Origin: Opisthorchis felineus
Taxonomy: Eukaryota; Platyhelminthes; Trematoda; Opisthorchiida; Opisthorchiidae
Direction of reading: 5' to 3'
NCBI GenBank assembly: GCA_004794785.1
Contig: SJOL01006427.1
Location: forward strand, 397,808 to 461,807
DNA: 64,000 nt
The notes beneath the pieces were generated by a model. That model was not told where the DNA came from and ran no database searches. It saw only the letters and a program-made list of their open reading frames with translations. The position numbers and the translations under genes were made by a program. This document shows, piece by piece, positions 34,001 through 46,684 of the stretch. Position 1 is the first letter of the stretch. Every line of letters starts with the position of its first letter.

Positions 34001-37000
34001 TTTATGAGTCCCATAAGGGGTGAGGAGCAGTCTGCGACGGCACAAACCTGGATCGAGATATATCGTCATCAAGGGTTCGGTTTAAGCGCGTGCTCCTTCG
34101 TGATCAGTGAAACCAGAAAATCAAGACCGATTTTCGGGCTGTCCGGTAGAGGGTGAAGAATTTACGGCTTTGATAAGACTGCTAACACGACTTTGGTGCA
34201 CCCGTTTTTTTGACCAGATTAAAGAGCTGGGCTAGACCATAGGTAGTAAATGAATGCCGGTACAAATGTGACGTAAGTATTATGCCGCGTACCAAATCAG
34301 TCGTGATTGAGTAGAAGGGATGTCTGCTATCGTGGTATGGGAAATGGTATCCGAATGCCTCCGGTTTACGCTTAATTTTAAGCTTTACTTACCCCGAATA
34401 ATATTGCCAGGAGTTTTATCTGAAACGCAGAAAAAAAAACAATTCGAGAGGCAATGAACTAGATCACAAAAACGTATCACAAGTCTGGGTTTTGCGTTTC
34501 CGGATTCAGCGAAACTTTTGAAAACTATGCGTCACTTGTGGTCGCATACTCGTAAGCTGACGAAAGACTACGCCTTCACTCAGAAGGAATGTCGGTAAAT
34601 CTGGACGGATTGAAGTAGCAGAACGTATTTTGATTACTTGTACTTTGTCAGGTAGTACAAGCGCGATGCGAAAGTAGCAAACCGGCTGCTAATGCAGGTG
34701 CGCCGTGGTGTGTGCGTAGAGTGCCTTCCTCCAAAAGGTTATTTTGTGGTTAAATAAATAATATCCTCAATAAGGGATGCTTCCGGGGCCTGTAACTCAC
34801 TTAAGCCGACCACACGGCGCTGTGACTAATGTGTAAAAGACAAACTAGAAGACTTGTGCTTCTGTGACCTGAAATTATACGAAAAGTTTTTTGCTCATAA
34901 AAATATTGGATATGTTTGAATATGTTGTGTGTACATGTTGACTTTAAGTCAAATTTGCCTTCAATAACACGCCACTCAGACGTGGAGAAAGAGCTCCACG
35001 GAAAAAGCTTTTAATCTATGGCCAATTTAACATACTACTTAGGGCTTTAGCAGCCTGCAAGGTAAATAATTTGCACTGTGGTGGAAATCTCGGTAGCTGC
35101 TACGGACACCACAGCGATATACAAACACTTCATTGATGGAAAAGTCAACTTTATGGTGTTCGCGGATGGGTAAATTCCAGTTTGAAAATTAGTTCCAGAC
35201 TGACTGTCGTCAGATAGGATATTAGGATTGGCCCACAAAGGTCAATTCTTTCGTCCAATTATCTTTGAAATAGTTTAACACCACACAGGTAGGTTTTCGT
35301 ATTAGCGTCACCTTTCGCCAGGTGCGTTAGCTTTTACGCTGGAAATAGTGATTGTGCATCGTGACTATATTCAACGTAGTTTAGCGTGTCATTCTTGATA
35401 ACCTCCACTTTCATTAAATTAGAGCCCTCATGTTTCCTTTCGAATTGCGCCACCAATCACACGGCTGTAAAGGAGCGAAAATAGGATTCACTTGGTACAC
35501 TCTACCACATGCAGAAGGACTAGATGCTTAAACCTGGGACGTTCCATTAGAAAGCCGACTGGAATGCTAGTATGAAATGGCAAATGTGCAAATCACTGGC
35601 ACTAAACTTACGTCAAACGAGTCACAAATGAATACCTTAGAGGCGTTACTGCATTGCATTTTTGCTTTGAAGCGGCGAGAATGCCAATATGACAACAACG
35701 TAGCTACAGGGTGACTAGTTACCCTCAAATAAATGTCGTCTTGACATCTTTTACTAGATCCTTTTTGTCCACCGAAAATTCTTGTTATTAGTTTCTTACA
35801 ACCATTGACCCGAAAGGCAAGAACAGCTCCAACGGATACCGAGCGGAACCGGCGCACCGGGTGGAGATCATCACATACACACAAAAATGTGTATATCCAG
35901 GTTCAGGTTCAGGGAATTGGTCAGGTATGCCATATGGACGGGGTGTGCGGTGATATAGCGGTATAAGGAGAACATATAGAGGGCGGATTTGACGGATGAT
36001 AATAAATAAAAGCTCGTTTGTTTGCCCACGGACAGCTTGCGATGAATTCAGACGCCAACTTTAGGCGACAAACAAACTTCTTTTCGTGGTGACTGTAAAA
36101 GTGCTAAAGGAAAGCTTCATTTAAATACTTCTGTGTGAAGGAAGAAAGTTATCAACCGTGAGCGCGGGATGACGATAACTGAGATGAAAATTGACCTGAC
36201 AGTGGTGGTGTGTGGATGTGAGCAGAATGCGATATGGAACTTTTTCACAGATATTAACCAGCAGTCTATCCATGTTCATGGTGTAATACATCAATTATTC
36301 ATACAATGGTCTGCACTAAATTTAGAGATTTACCACCGACGCTTCCATCTTGCAGATCGGCTAAAGGAGACCAGGGAAGATCATTCTTCACTGCCTCGGG
36401 ACAATCGTTGGAATACCAGTGCTGTGTTTTACCACCGTAGTGGTGTAAATACGAAGAACCATGTTTACTTGGCCCAAGTCTATCCAAAACTGATTTAGCG
36501 AAACAGCTCAACCGCAGTTTGAAAACCCTTCTGCATAGCATGGTAAGATAAAGTATGAAATGGGCTGCAATATGATAATCGCCCCTGCATTTTCAATGGA
36601 TTACTAAACAATACTACGCATATTTACATACTCCGTGGTCTGTAGTCAGATCAGCTGCTTAGTATTTCAGGTCTGTTGTGTTACGGCCGGATCGAACTTC
36701 TCTTGGTACACGAATTGGCACAAGCATGCAACCACCCAGCCCCCGAACTAGCCAGATTTTACTCCGTTTGAATTATGTTGTCTGTCATCCACCACAACTA
36801 CACTCAATTTAAAACCTTAGGAAGAATTGTCTGATGTCAGAAAATCATCACCGGAGCACTTCTGAAGTTTCCAGCATAGTGTAGCTCGAAGAGCTGGAAA
36901 TATATCCAATTTGTAGAGGAACACTGAAGATCTCGGCCCATAAAGCTGCGCCCCAATGGAAATCAGGAAAGACTTCTTTAGCGTCACACAATCTGATTGT

Positions 37001-37810
37001 AGTTATGTTTTAGAGAGGAATTCCATTTGGGAAATAGCGGTCAGAAAAATCTCGTTGCACACACTCCATGCGATCAGCCTTTCCTGGAAGTAGAGTGTGT
37101 CACATCCTTCATCACGGCATAATACGTTGTTTTAAATCCTTCAGTTTTACTGCTGGTGTACACTACGCAATCTGGCGTCGTGCATGGGGACCTGAACGCA
37201 ACATCCGTTGGAGCTGAGACTGCGACCATGTGTATATCGGACTCAATCGCCAAACCATAAACTGCTGTTTGTTCACGTCTAGTATTTCAACTTCATTTGG
37301 ACTGTTCTTGGCCGATAGTCAACAAAGATAGATCTGAGCGAAGCCTTAAAATGAAAAAAAAGATAATTGGAGTTTTACCAAAACTAGGCCAGGGATAGTA
37401 TCAGTAGTGAAAAGGTTTGAATATCTAATGGGAGGGTACGTTGGCTGTGTGGAGCTTCCGAGTGATCTGGGTCGTAAAAGGGGTATAGGGCGGATAGTCT
37501 TAAACCAGGAACTTTGCCGAAATTGGTTTTGTTCTAGCATACTGTCCGATAGCTTGGGAACCGTAAGCAGCTGGGGGATTCCACAGTGACATACTGTTAC
37601 ATTAAGGTGATAAATATTTGCACACAAGGGTGCAAGCAAACTAGGCTGAGCTGGTTGTGTTCGTATGATGTCCTCATTCGTCCGAGTTTGTACATTTTAA
37701 ACCTCTTTCACTCTTGTCTTTGGCAGACACTGTAGGATACTCAGGCTACAAATAGCAAGTTGTAGATGGAGTTGCGATGGCAGCTAATTCCACGATATAT
37801 TTTGTTCACA
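31001..37810. other. Long intergenic stretch, nothing firmly supported
   Basis: Open frames such as 31307-31726 (-), 32649-32891 (+) and 36169-36498 (+) have no recognisable family. Two minus-strand pieces (about 35604-35800 and 35047-35205) have splice-like edges and are discussed in the findings as orphan exon candidates. Confidence 0.4.
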
Positions 37811-38050
37811 TTCACATCACTCTCATTTGAACAGTCGTCCTCCTATCCTGGCGTAATTATTCTGGTGAGTCCACAACAAAGGGGGGAGCATTGGACTCGA
37901 GTTTCGCTCTTATTATAGCTCATCAGCAGTGCATATCCAATGGCCGTGCCGGACAGGCGACATGCGAGACGAGCGTGTTACCACTACTCCACCTGTGCAC
38001 GTTGGACGCATCTGAATTCTCACGTCTGAACAGGCGAATTTCATGATAGC
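37811..38050 (-). mobile_element. tRNA-derived SINE, family B
   Basis: Aligns with 50640-50885: CTCTCATTTGAACA, GCATTGGACTCGAGTTTCGC, GCATATCCAATGGCCGTGCC, GACGAGCGTGTTACCACT and CTGAACAGGCGAA. Minus orientation. The B-box part is partly deleted relative to the 50.7-kb copy. Confidence 0.78.
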
Positions 38051-41000
38051 CGGTAAATTAAAAAAAGACGCCACACTTTTTTTTGAAGTTTCAAGCTCAC
38101 AATATCTTGTACATTCTGCTAGCATACTGCAGGCAAGGCTGAAAACAACCGATGTACCCAGACAGGTTTTGTAATCCGCTGAATGATCAAATTAACTTCC
38201 GACATAGGATTGCTCCCAAGCTAGTTTGTCCGAGGCATACATAAAAGATACATAAAAATATCTCCTTTGCGAATCCCACAGCCACAAGGATGGGAAGCCC
38301 ACTGGCCTACTTCCCACAGTCCCTGCTATGCTAACAAGAAAAATTGCTAATTTAAATTGCTAACAGAAGCTTGGACCTCGTCTTACAGGAAAGTAGGGTT
38401 TTATTAACCAAACTAGAATTAAAAAGCTATGTGAGCAGGTCGTGTTTAATTGAATCCTTGTGGCAAGCAGAATGGGTCACTCGAGGTTTTTTGTAGTGCG
38501 AGGCTTATTGTGATGCCATCCATCCAGTTTTTTCACTTTCTACTTCCTCCATAAATGACTTCATGAATGCGGAAGAGAAACACCATTCACGAAAGGGATA
38601 AATTTTTGCCACAACTTCAACTCCGACCCCCATTTAAAGACAAGAACTCCCGCGCTAGTTGTCGAATTCTCAGTAATACTCATTTTCTTGCAGATTTAGG
38701 ATACGCCTTCACCACAAAAATCTTCCCGTTTTTGTTCCAAAATGGATCAAGCTGGCAAGTAAAAAGTTGGTCTGGCCCGAATGGTAGCCCCAACAACAGG
38801 CACAGAGGAATATCTGCTGATACCTCGATATGTCTAAGTTCCTCATGTTCAGTTTTATTGGATTTTCGAACACAGAATGCGTTCTTCAGATGCGATGAGA
38901 GTAGAATCAGGTGCAAAAAATGTCGAAGACATTCCTTGTCCACCGCCTAAACCAAAAATTGCTTACTAAGCCAGGTGATAACAGTTCGGTCATTCAGCCA
39001 CCGGCGATTGTTGTTAAAACCTCATGCGGATGTGTCAAGCACTTGCAAGATTGAAAAGACTAGTACAGAGTGAGACTTATGTAATCTATGTCAACTCGGA
39101 GGGTTACGCATTATGCTGATATCTCAAAACCGATCATCAAGTAGCTTGACAAATATTGACTATGTCAGCCACATCGTACTGAATGGGCCTATTCGTACAG
39201 TTTCACTGACTTCAGCTGATTCGAAACGGCCTTCCAGAGGTGAACAGAATCAGTGTACTCTAAGATGAGTGTGAATTTCTTTAACCAAGATATAAAGGTA
39301 TAATGCCCCTTATAACCGAGGAAAATCGACCAAGTTCACTTGCATGGTGTAGGGTTATGTGTCGTGTCACGAACATCTAGTCAATTTATAACTACACTGA
39401 AGACAGCAATAAGAACTGGAGCAGCATGTTTAAAAGCTATTTCACAGTTTAGCAGCCACATGAATATGGTATTGGTGAAAACCTGTGAAAGTGTATTCCA
39501 ACAAATTGACATGGATCCTAATTCATTGTTAACTCCCATTACTTAACCATAAGTGATCAACTCGAGAAATGATTGCAGACATAGTCGTGGAATTTCTCAG
39601 GTTTCTATCCTTCAAATTCTCAGATGGCATACACCATCCCAGGGAAATTTGATTTTTTTATATTTTAAAGATTAACGCACAAGTCCCGAAGACCGAAAAC
39701 TCCAAAAGCTGCGATCATTGAAATATATATGGAATAAAACGTCAACCTTACTCCTCATATGGACGCGCAGCTCAATTATTGTCAAGTTTATCAATTATTC
39801 TCTTTGACGTTTATAGTATACATGTCGTGCATTAGACTCAAAATAGGCGATTTTCACGGGGAGCCCAAAAATATCTTGATGGAGTCAATTTGACTCAAAA
39901 CAAAGTTTGGATGGCCCTATTTCACTATCACTTTAGGAATTGATCATGTTCTGAATGATTTCTTTCACTCTAAACTTAACGGCTTCCTGGCAAAGGTCTT
40001 CATTGCTTAAATTTGCAGTCCTGATTTTCTGGGCTTCGGACCCACATGGTACTTAAACGCAGGAGTGCACCATTGGTGTTGAGGTTCCCGATACGGAACT
40101 TCGAGTGACGCGTAGGTTCGACAATCCCGAATATCAAAAGGAAGAAATGGGTTCGAAATTCTACGGTACTATTTACACAAGGGTAAGCAAATGTGTACAA
40201 CAAACCTCAATTGTTCACGTTCAGAGCGTCAACAAGTGCACAGGTCTGTCACTGACCGGCATAGTGCAGTGTCAACGCCGCACACCAAACAACGGTGAGC
40301 GGAATGATGGCTCAGTAGTGTGGGTTGCTGTCGCCCCTTCCGACGACAGTCTCGTGACTCTCATTGGCCGTGCGATCACATGGAACAAGTCAAGGCAGGC
40401 TCAGCAAACGGGATACGAACGCGCATGGGTAAGTAGGTCACCAGCGTACATTCACACACATTCACACATGTCAACACACAAGTGTCAGACAGGATGGCCT
40501 CTGCGGCAAGATGAGTGGCGGGTACGGATAAGCGAAACAACTGGAGATCAACAGTACATAGGCGGAGTAAGCAAATGAATGGGGGAATTATCATAAGGTC
40601 AAGTTAGATTTAACAATTGGTATACTGTGAATAGATACACCTATATTCCCTACAGTTCCATACTCTGGTATACCATACATAAAGTTTTATATATGCAAAT
40701 GCGTGTGACGTAAGACAGGGATGAAATCAAATAGATCGTACGAACAGCGTGTGACCATAAGGCAGCCTACTTCTGGTAGTTCTCCGTGGAACTTGGAACA
40801 CTACTTTTCCGTTAAGCATTTGAAGAAAGCACAGTAGTCAGCATGATATGTCGGGTGTATTTCGTTGTCTCTTCGAGTGTAGATGAACAAGTCAGAAGCA
40901 TGTCAGCTACCATTGGAGTGCCACAGATGTGATAGTTTCCTCCTGTTTACACAGTTCTGGCGCAGGACAGCGAACACCAAGATGCCAGTGTTGGCTGAAT

Positions 41001-42185
41001 TTATTGATCCCAGGATACGGAACCCAGAACCGTGTAGACAAAAAGGATCGATTATATCGGTAGTATTCCGTTGGTGCTTCTGGTATTCTGGTAATGCAAA
41101 CTCTGGTCCCATCTTATGCATTCACCTGACATTGTTCTGAACTATACACAACAGCGCATCGTGCAACAGCTCATTTACATCTGCATTTTCTTCAAAATTT
41201 TCTCGAAGTGGTCAATATTAACATCCCATCAAAGATCCAAATCGATATTCGTTTTAGTGCACCAACAACATTCAGTGTTATTGAGGTTTCAAAAACAGGG
41301 CTACAATAACGTGAGCACCGCAATCTACTTTGGGAATTAGTTGGATTACCTGTCAGCTTCGTTCACGGAGGTATATGTGTATCAAACCCTGGCGTCGTTG
41401 TAAAACTTGAATGTTCCTCTTTTTTGCTTTAAAACTGTGCCAGCTACCAGCGATACTTCTTTTTGTGGTAGCACTCATTGGCATTCTAGCTTGTACTTGT
41501 GGACATCAATCATATCCTTCTCTAAGCAAAAGCAAACAAATGCAGTTCTTTGACATCGTGCAAAAAGTATTCGATCGCGACCTTTAGAGTTTACTTCTAT
41601 TGGCTGAGCGGTTTGTGCTGTGTTACGCAGCTACGACGTTATACAATGAAACATTAAAATCACTCCTGGGGACACAATAAGAGTGGAAACGAGAAGGTAG
41701 TTTGACCAGTCATCCTCGACGATACCGGTATACCTGTCCGAGTTACCAGAAGTATTTGCGTCGACCTGCTAGAAATAAAAAGTGATGCAGTCGTGTACAC
41801 TGTTGATCGGGGTGCAATAGTTTATGTGTGATGACTACCACGGTGAGTTATTGAATAGAAGCTTGTTAGGTGACTGGCATTTGACTTTTGCGCAGGGTTT
41901 TACCAAGTGAGCTCATGCATTGAGTAAAGCTACTACTCCACTAATCTGTTAGGTTAGATTATGATCAGTCGTTAGCACCTTCCTACATACTAATAAAATG
42001 AAGACTACCAATGTTGGCTTTTATCCCACACTAACTGGACCACTAGACGGCTGTAAACAGTTGGCAAGACAGACGGTTCATGCGGACTCAAAGATACTAC
42101 GGCTAGTGAGCCGGGGAATCCGAAGTATACTAGAAGGAATGACGATGGTGGACCAACTGGCAATATCTTTTTGAGATACATCAGC
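38051..42185. other. Unassigned intergenic DNA
   Basis: The longest open frames (38567-38950 and 40105-40578 on plus) overlap open frames on the other strand and match nothing known to me. The stretch 40440-40480 is rich in ACACATTCACAC-type repeats. Probably repeat-derived; no gene supported. Confidence 0.4.
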
Positions 42186-42189
42186 CGAC

Positions 42190-42240
42190 ATCAGTATATA
42201 TATATATACATAAGTAAATACATATATATATATATGCATG
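42190..42240. repeat. TA/CATA microsatellite
   Basis: Two TA runs (TATATATATATA and ATATATATATATAT) separated by CATAAGTAAATACA. It accounts for the Ile-Tyr-rich shadow frames here. Confidence 0.9.
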
Positions 42241-45200
42241 TGCGTATACTTGCACTCAAGTGTGCCAGAAGTGCCACCAGTAGCATGCACCGGTCTATCA
42301 GTATTAACGGAAGACAGCGCACAGATCCTATCATATCGTTTTTGCATGAAGATTCCGTCCTAAAATTTGCCGCCATTCCTTATTTAAGCCAGTATTCGGC
42401 TAACTCGTTAATTATAAATATTGTAGATAACTAATCTCGAAAATAACGTATGGATAATTGTTGTATGCAATAACCTACACGGAGTTTTCGCATTACTATA
42501 ACTATAACTCTTGTGGCCTCAAATCATTTTCGACCACTTTGCAGCTATTCGACAGAATGTATCTTTGGTAATTTGATCGTCCTACTGTGTTGGTACTTTT
42601 CTCAGCAAAACAAATGCCTTTATAGACTGGATTCTCAACGCTGAACAGAAATTCTTCTTACATTCATTTGATCTTCTAATAGAGATATTTTGTTTTTAGA
42701 ACAGATATATAAGACACTTAAAAAAACTGAACGAAGGTTGAAAGTACATCGGCTGCTGCAACTATAACTACACATAAATTCTTCGCCTCAGTAGGACGAA
42801 AGTTTAGCTGTAAACCGCGCCGTGCAAAAAAGTCGTAATTCTTGAAGCAATTAAAATCGATTCAAATTTAACGACTGATTAATGGGTGTATCAACTCGAT
42901 TTCACCACAAAAAGGCACTTTGACGTTGTAGGCCACTCTGTATTATGTGTGTGTTGTAGTAGTCGTGGTAGGAACCCTGATACAGAGATAACTAACCTAA
43001 AGTCAGGTAGAATTTACTTGTAGGATAGCAATTCAAATTCATTTATTACTATCCGGCTGTTTGCTTCGAAATTCGTGTGCCTTGTACGTGGTAGTTCCAA
43101 CTCGTTCGGTTACCAGCGACCATTCATCTCATTTTGATTGCTTAGCTCGTCAATGCATCTGGATATCGGAGCATTATTTCTCCGATTTGCCGGTGGTTGG
43201 GCTCAGATGCTCGTTGCACATTACACTGTTTGCGCTTCATGCCATCTATGAAGAAGTTTGTGCTCTTAACTTTTGGCTTTGGTCATACCTGTAGCAAGCG
43301 CCCATCTACAGTTAGCTGCGTCTGCTTAGGTGGTCAACAGGTTGGAACCTGATAACACAAACATACAGGCAAAAAAACACTCGGTTTATAGCTTGTAGGA
43401 CTGAAGTTGCAGTTTTCGAACCACAGATCAAGGTCATTCAGATCCACGAATTCCCAGTGGTTTCTGGCTTTAGACCGAAGGATGATTGTCACCTGAGACT
43501 TGCGTGTGCTGTGTATTCGGATGGTACATTGAAACTGTCAGTGATTTGTGCCAACGCTGGCTAGCGTCCTGAAGGTTTTGCGCGTCTGCCTGTGCGGACT
43601 TACTGTCTGTTTTGTTCGACCTCCGGGTTGATGTAATGTGCTCCATACAGGTCAGGTGTCCAGCTGATTTTTTATCGTGACCAGAGGTCAGCTGGTCATT
43701 TGGGCTCTTTGAACTCCGGTGGCTAAGTAGCCCGTTGTCGGTGTTGGAGACTGTATGAGTTGTTTCGCTTATTAGAGTGCCTCTTTAATAACCAATGTAA
43801 ATCAATAATTTATTAACTAAGCCTCGGCTTTTATGGGCAATAAGAAACATTGGTTCAGTATTAGCTACGACAGTAGCAAAGGTGTGACCAGAAACACCTT
43901 TGGAATTACGGTGAAAATCACAATCTTAGTTCGTTATAAATTTCTGTGGTCATAATACACTAGACGTGGAAATCGCTAATCCTGTGCCTTTGATTGTTGT
44001 GCTTAAGTATGCCTTTAGAAAACTTCCTTTAGCCGTTCGATAGGATGTTGGGCATTGTTAATTATGCTGTGTAGATATCTTATTTCCAGTGGCTGAAGAC
44101 AAACTGAGTGAGAAATTTTTCAAGGTAGAATTGAACCGTGGACTTTTCTACCTGAAGAAAGCACGAAAACCTAAATAGCCAACTCCTGATTTGATGCCAC
44201 TGAATCTGACGGACAGACATTTTTCAACTACGCCTTCAATCAACTTCCCCATGTAAAGCAGGATCATGGATTGTGTTGTTTACTGATGTGAGTTTTGTTC
44301 CATTATATCTTCAGCACCTTCAAGGTCCTATTCATAATGGGGCGACCATTCGTGTCAACGACTGCCAACTCGGATGCGCTGTAGGCGTTAGTCAATGCTT
44401 CCAACCCAGTTTATCTTTCACTCTATCGGCGTCCCGCGTAAGCGGACATTTTCATTTAGTATGTCTATAAATGAACGCCTGACGGATGTTTTCAAGTAGT
44501 GCGCCTATCTAGCTTGTCAGGCGTGAAAACGGTACTCATTGCTCATCCAGCAACTACGAACTCCTCTGCAATCTATAATTTTTCTACTGGAGACCATTGT
44601 TTAGGTGCCTCCGCTAGCTTGAATTTACACGTTACTCCTGGCAGGTCTACAGATGATAAGACGCCTGTTAACTCCAAAATATTCATTAAAAAAGCAGACC
44701 AAAGCAGTCGGGTACGTATGTCATAAATGTATCTAAAAAGGACTTAGTAAGATATCGTGCTATGTTTTAGCCCACTGGTTAGTCACATGCTCGCGTTGCC
44801 TGAAAATGAGCAGATCCATAAAAAACAAGTTTTCCATGGTCTCAGGGATGATGCACTTGAGTTGCATCTATTGGGCCGATTTCGGTATAGCTATCGTAGT
44901 TTCTTCTGCGATTGCGCTTTTCAGTTTTGTCTAGACTATGGGTAGGCATCCAAGTTAAGCAGCCAGCTAATTCACACGAAGTAAGCACGTTGTCAAAACT
45001 GGTAATAGCCACTTTGCACTTCTGCGCTCATCTTTCCAGTACATACCAAATACAACAATTTAAACACGTCTGGCGGTTTTTTTGCAGTTGGAATCATCAC
45101 ATTAGGACCTACCAGCTCAATCAGTGAGAGTAAATGTTATATGAGTGCCCACATCTATGATTTTTGTTGCCGTTATAAAACAGTAGGCGCAAAATCCTCT

Positions 45201-46600
45201 TATCTACCAGCGCCTACCAACAGTGTACTACGTTATTAATACTCAGAAACTCTATGCCAAAGTCTGAAACCACCAAGTTTATATTCATCCTAGCATGATG
45301 GATTACATTTGCCATTCAATTGGAGTTATCTTAGGCACTTGGAAATATGCACGCGTACGTGACTATGTTGACGTACTATTTGAAACAAACTAGTTTCATC
45401 AATCGCATATGAAAAGTGTAGCAGGCGGTTGAAAGTGCCCTGTCGTATGCTGACATATGATGATGGAATATTCTATGCATCTCAAATAATGGTAACATAA
45501 ATATGAACGTGGGAGTCAGAGGTATTCGGCTGCTGGTGTGGTCATTCATTCAAACACACGAAATGCAGCGGCTGCTGTCATTCGCTCACTCATATGGAAG
45601 GCACCCTTTGAAGTGGTCTATTAATTAGTAGTACTTCGGCAACATAGTATGCTGCGGCGTAAAGTACAACAAATCAGGTTTCACAAACTCGACAAATCAT
45701 TCCTAGTAAAACCCGACAGTAAGTATTAAGCAATTTAATTTCAAACCGGCAGACAGTTGCAATTCTTTAAGAATAGATTCTCACAAAACACTTTTGGGGA
45801 GACTTGTTACTTTTGCATTCCCAATAATGCCCCGTTTATTTTGTGTTCGGAAAAGTCACGTTGACTGGGGGAATTCAGTGGAACAGGTCAAACAAGGTTG
45901 CGGGCTATCAACACGCAAGTCGTCAGAGTCACGGAACTATAGGTCATCCTAGATGGTTGTAGGAGATGTCTAAATCGTAAAATACAAGATGTGAATAGTT
46001 GTTTGTTGGCCATCAAAATGATTTCACATTCCCTGCTGCTGATTCCTGTCTGGCGGAGAATAAGAATGCGCTACAGCAGCAGACAAAAAAGTACAGCAAA
46101 TTAGCTGACAAAACCGGCGCAATGCTAGCGACGGACGCCGATGCTCGAATTAAGTGTCAGAGAGGATCTGTATTTCAGTCAGACTGTGATTCACGCACTA
46201 CCTATTCTCAAATCTGATGGTACATCATCACCATCGACAGCATGACATCAGTGTTCAACATCGATGCTTCGCTGCCGTACTATCTGATGGTAAACAAAAG
46301 ACCACATTTCCCTTCTCAGACTTTCAAACGACAGTTCTGTGCGCCACATTTTGAATATGATTTCGGGTTTTTTCCTTAAGATACTAAATGTCCGGCCTCA
46401 CTTTCAAAACACATGGTTGGTTTATAAAATCCGTTTTGCACAACTTCGCGACAGAGTGAATCTAGAGCTTGATAGTAAAGACATGAAAATGACAAATTCA
46501 GAATTTTTTGGTTCTGTTGTATAGCAGATGCGAACAGTGGGAAACTCATCTCCTTAGTGTTTGTTCTGTTGCCTACCTTTACCAATGGCTCTTCTTCTAT
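42241..46600. other. Upstream region of the transporter gene, no supported gene
   Basis: Mostly AT-rich unassigned DNA. Plus-strand stretches at 44294-44711 and 44757-44930 look like orphan exons (see findings) but their reading phases do not join cleanly. No promoter motif can be called for the gene downstream. Confidence 0.4.
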
Positions 46601-46681
46601 ACGAAAAATGTAGGCTTCAATGAACCTGACCTGAAAATCAGTATCATTGGACTTGTGGCCGCATCGATTATTAATCGGAAA

Positions 46682-46684
46682 ATG
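46682..46684 (+). CDS. MFS transporter exon 1 (start codon only)
   Basis: The ATG is the last codon before donor GTGAGA. Joined to exon 2 it reads MSPEKKFLCKGIMTVIGG, a natural start just before TM1. The frame is also open upstream to an ATG at 46508, so an N-terminal extension cannot be excluded. The short form is preferred because it matches the length of the family. Confidence 0.7.

Noticed and set aside
40105..40578. 157-codon plus-strand open frame
   Set aside because: No recognisable motif, His/Thr-rich part comes from CA-rich repeats, and the opposite strand is open too. Of a length expected by chance in 64 kb.
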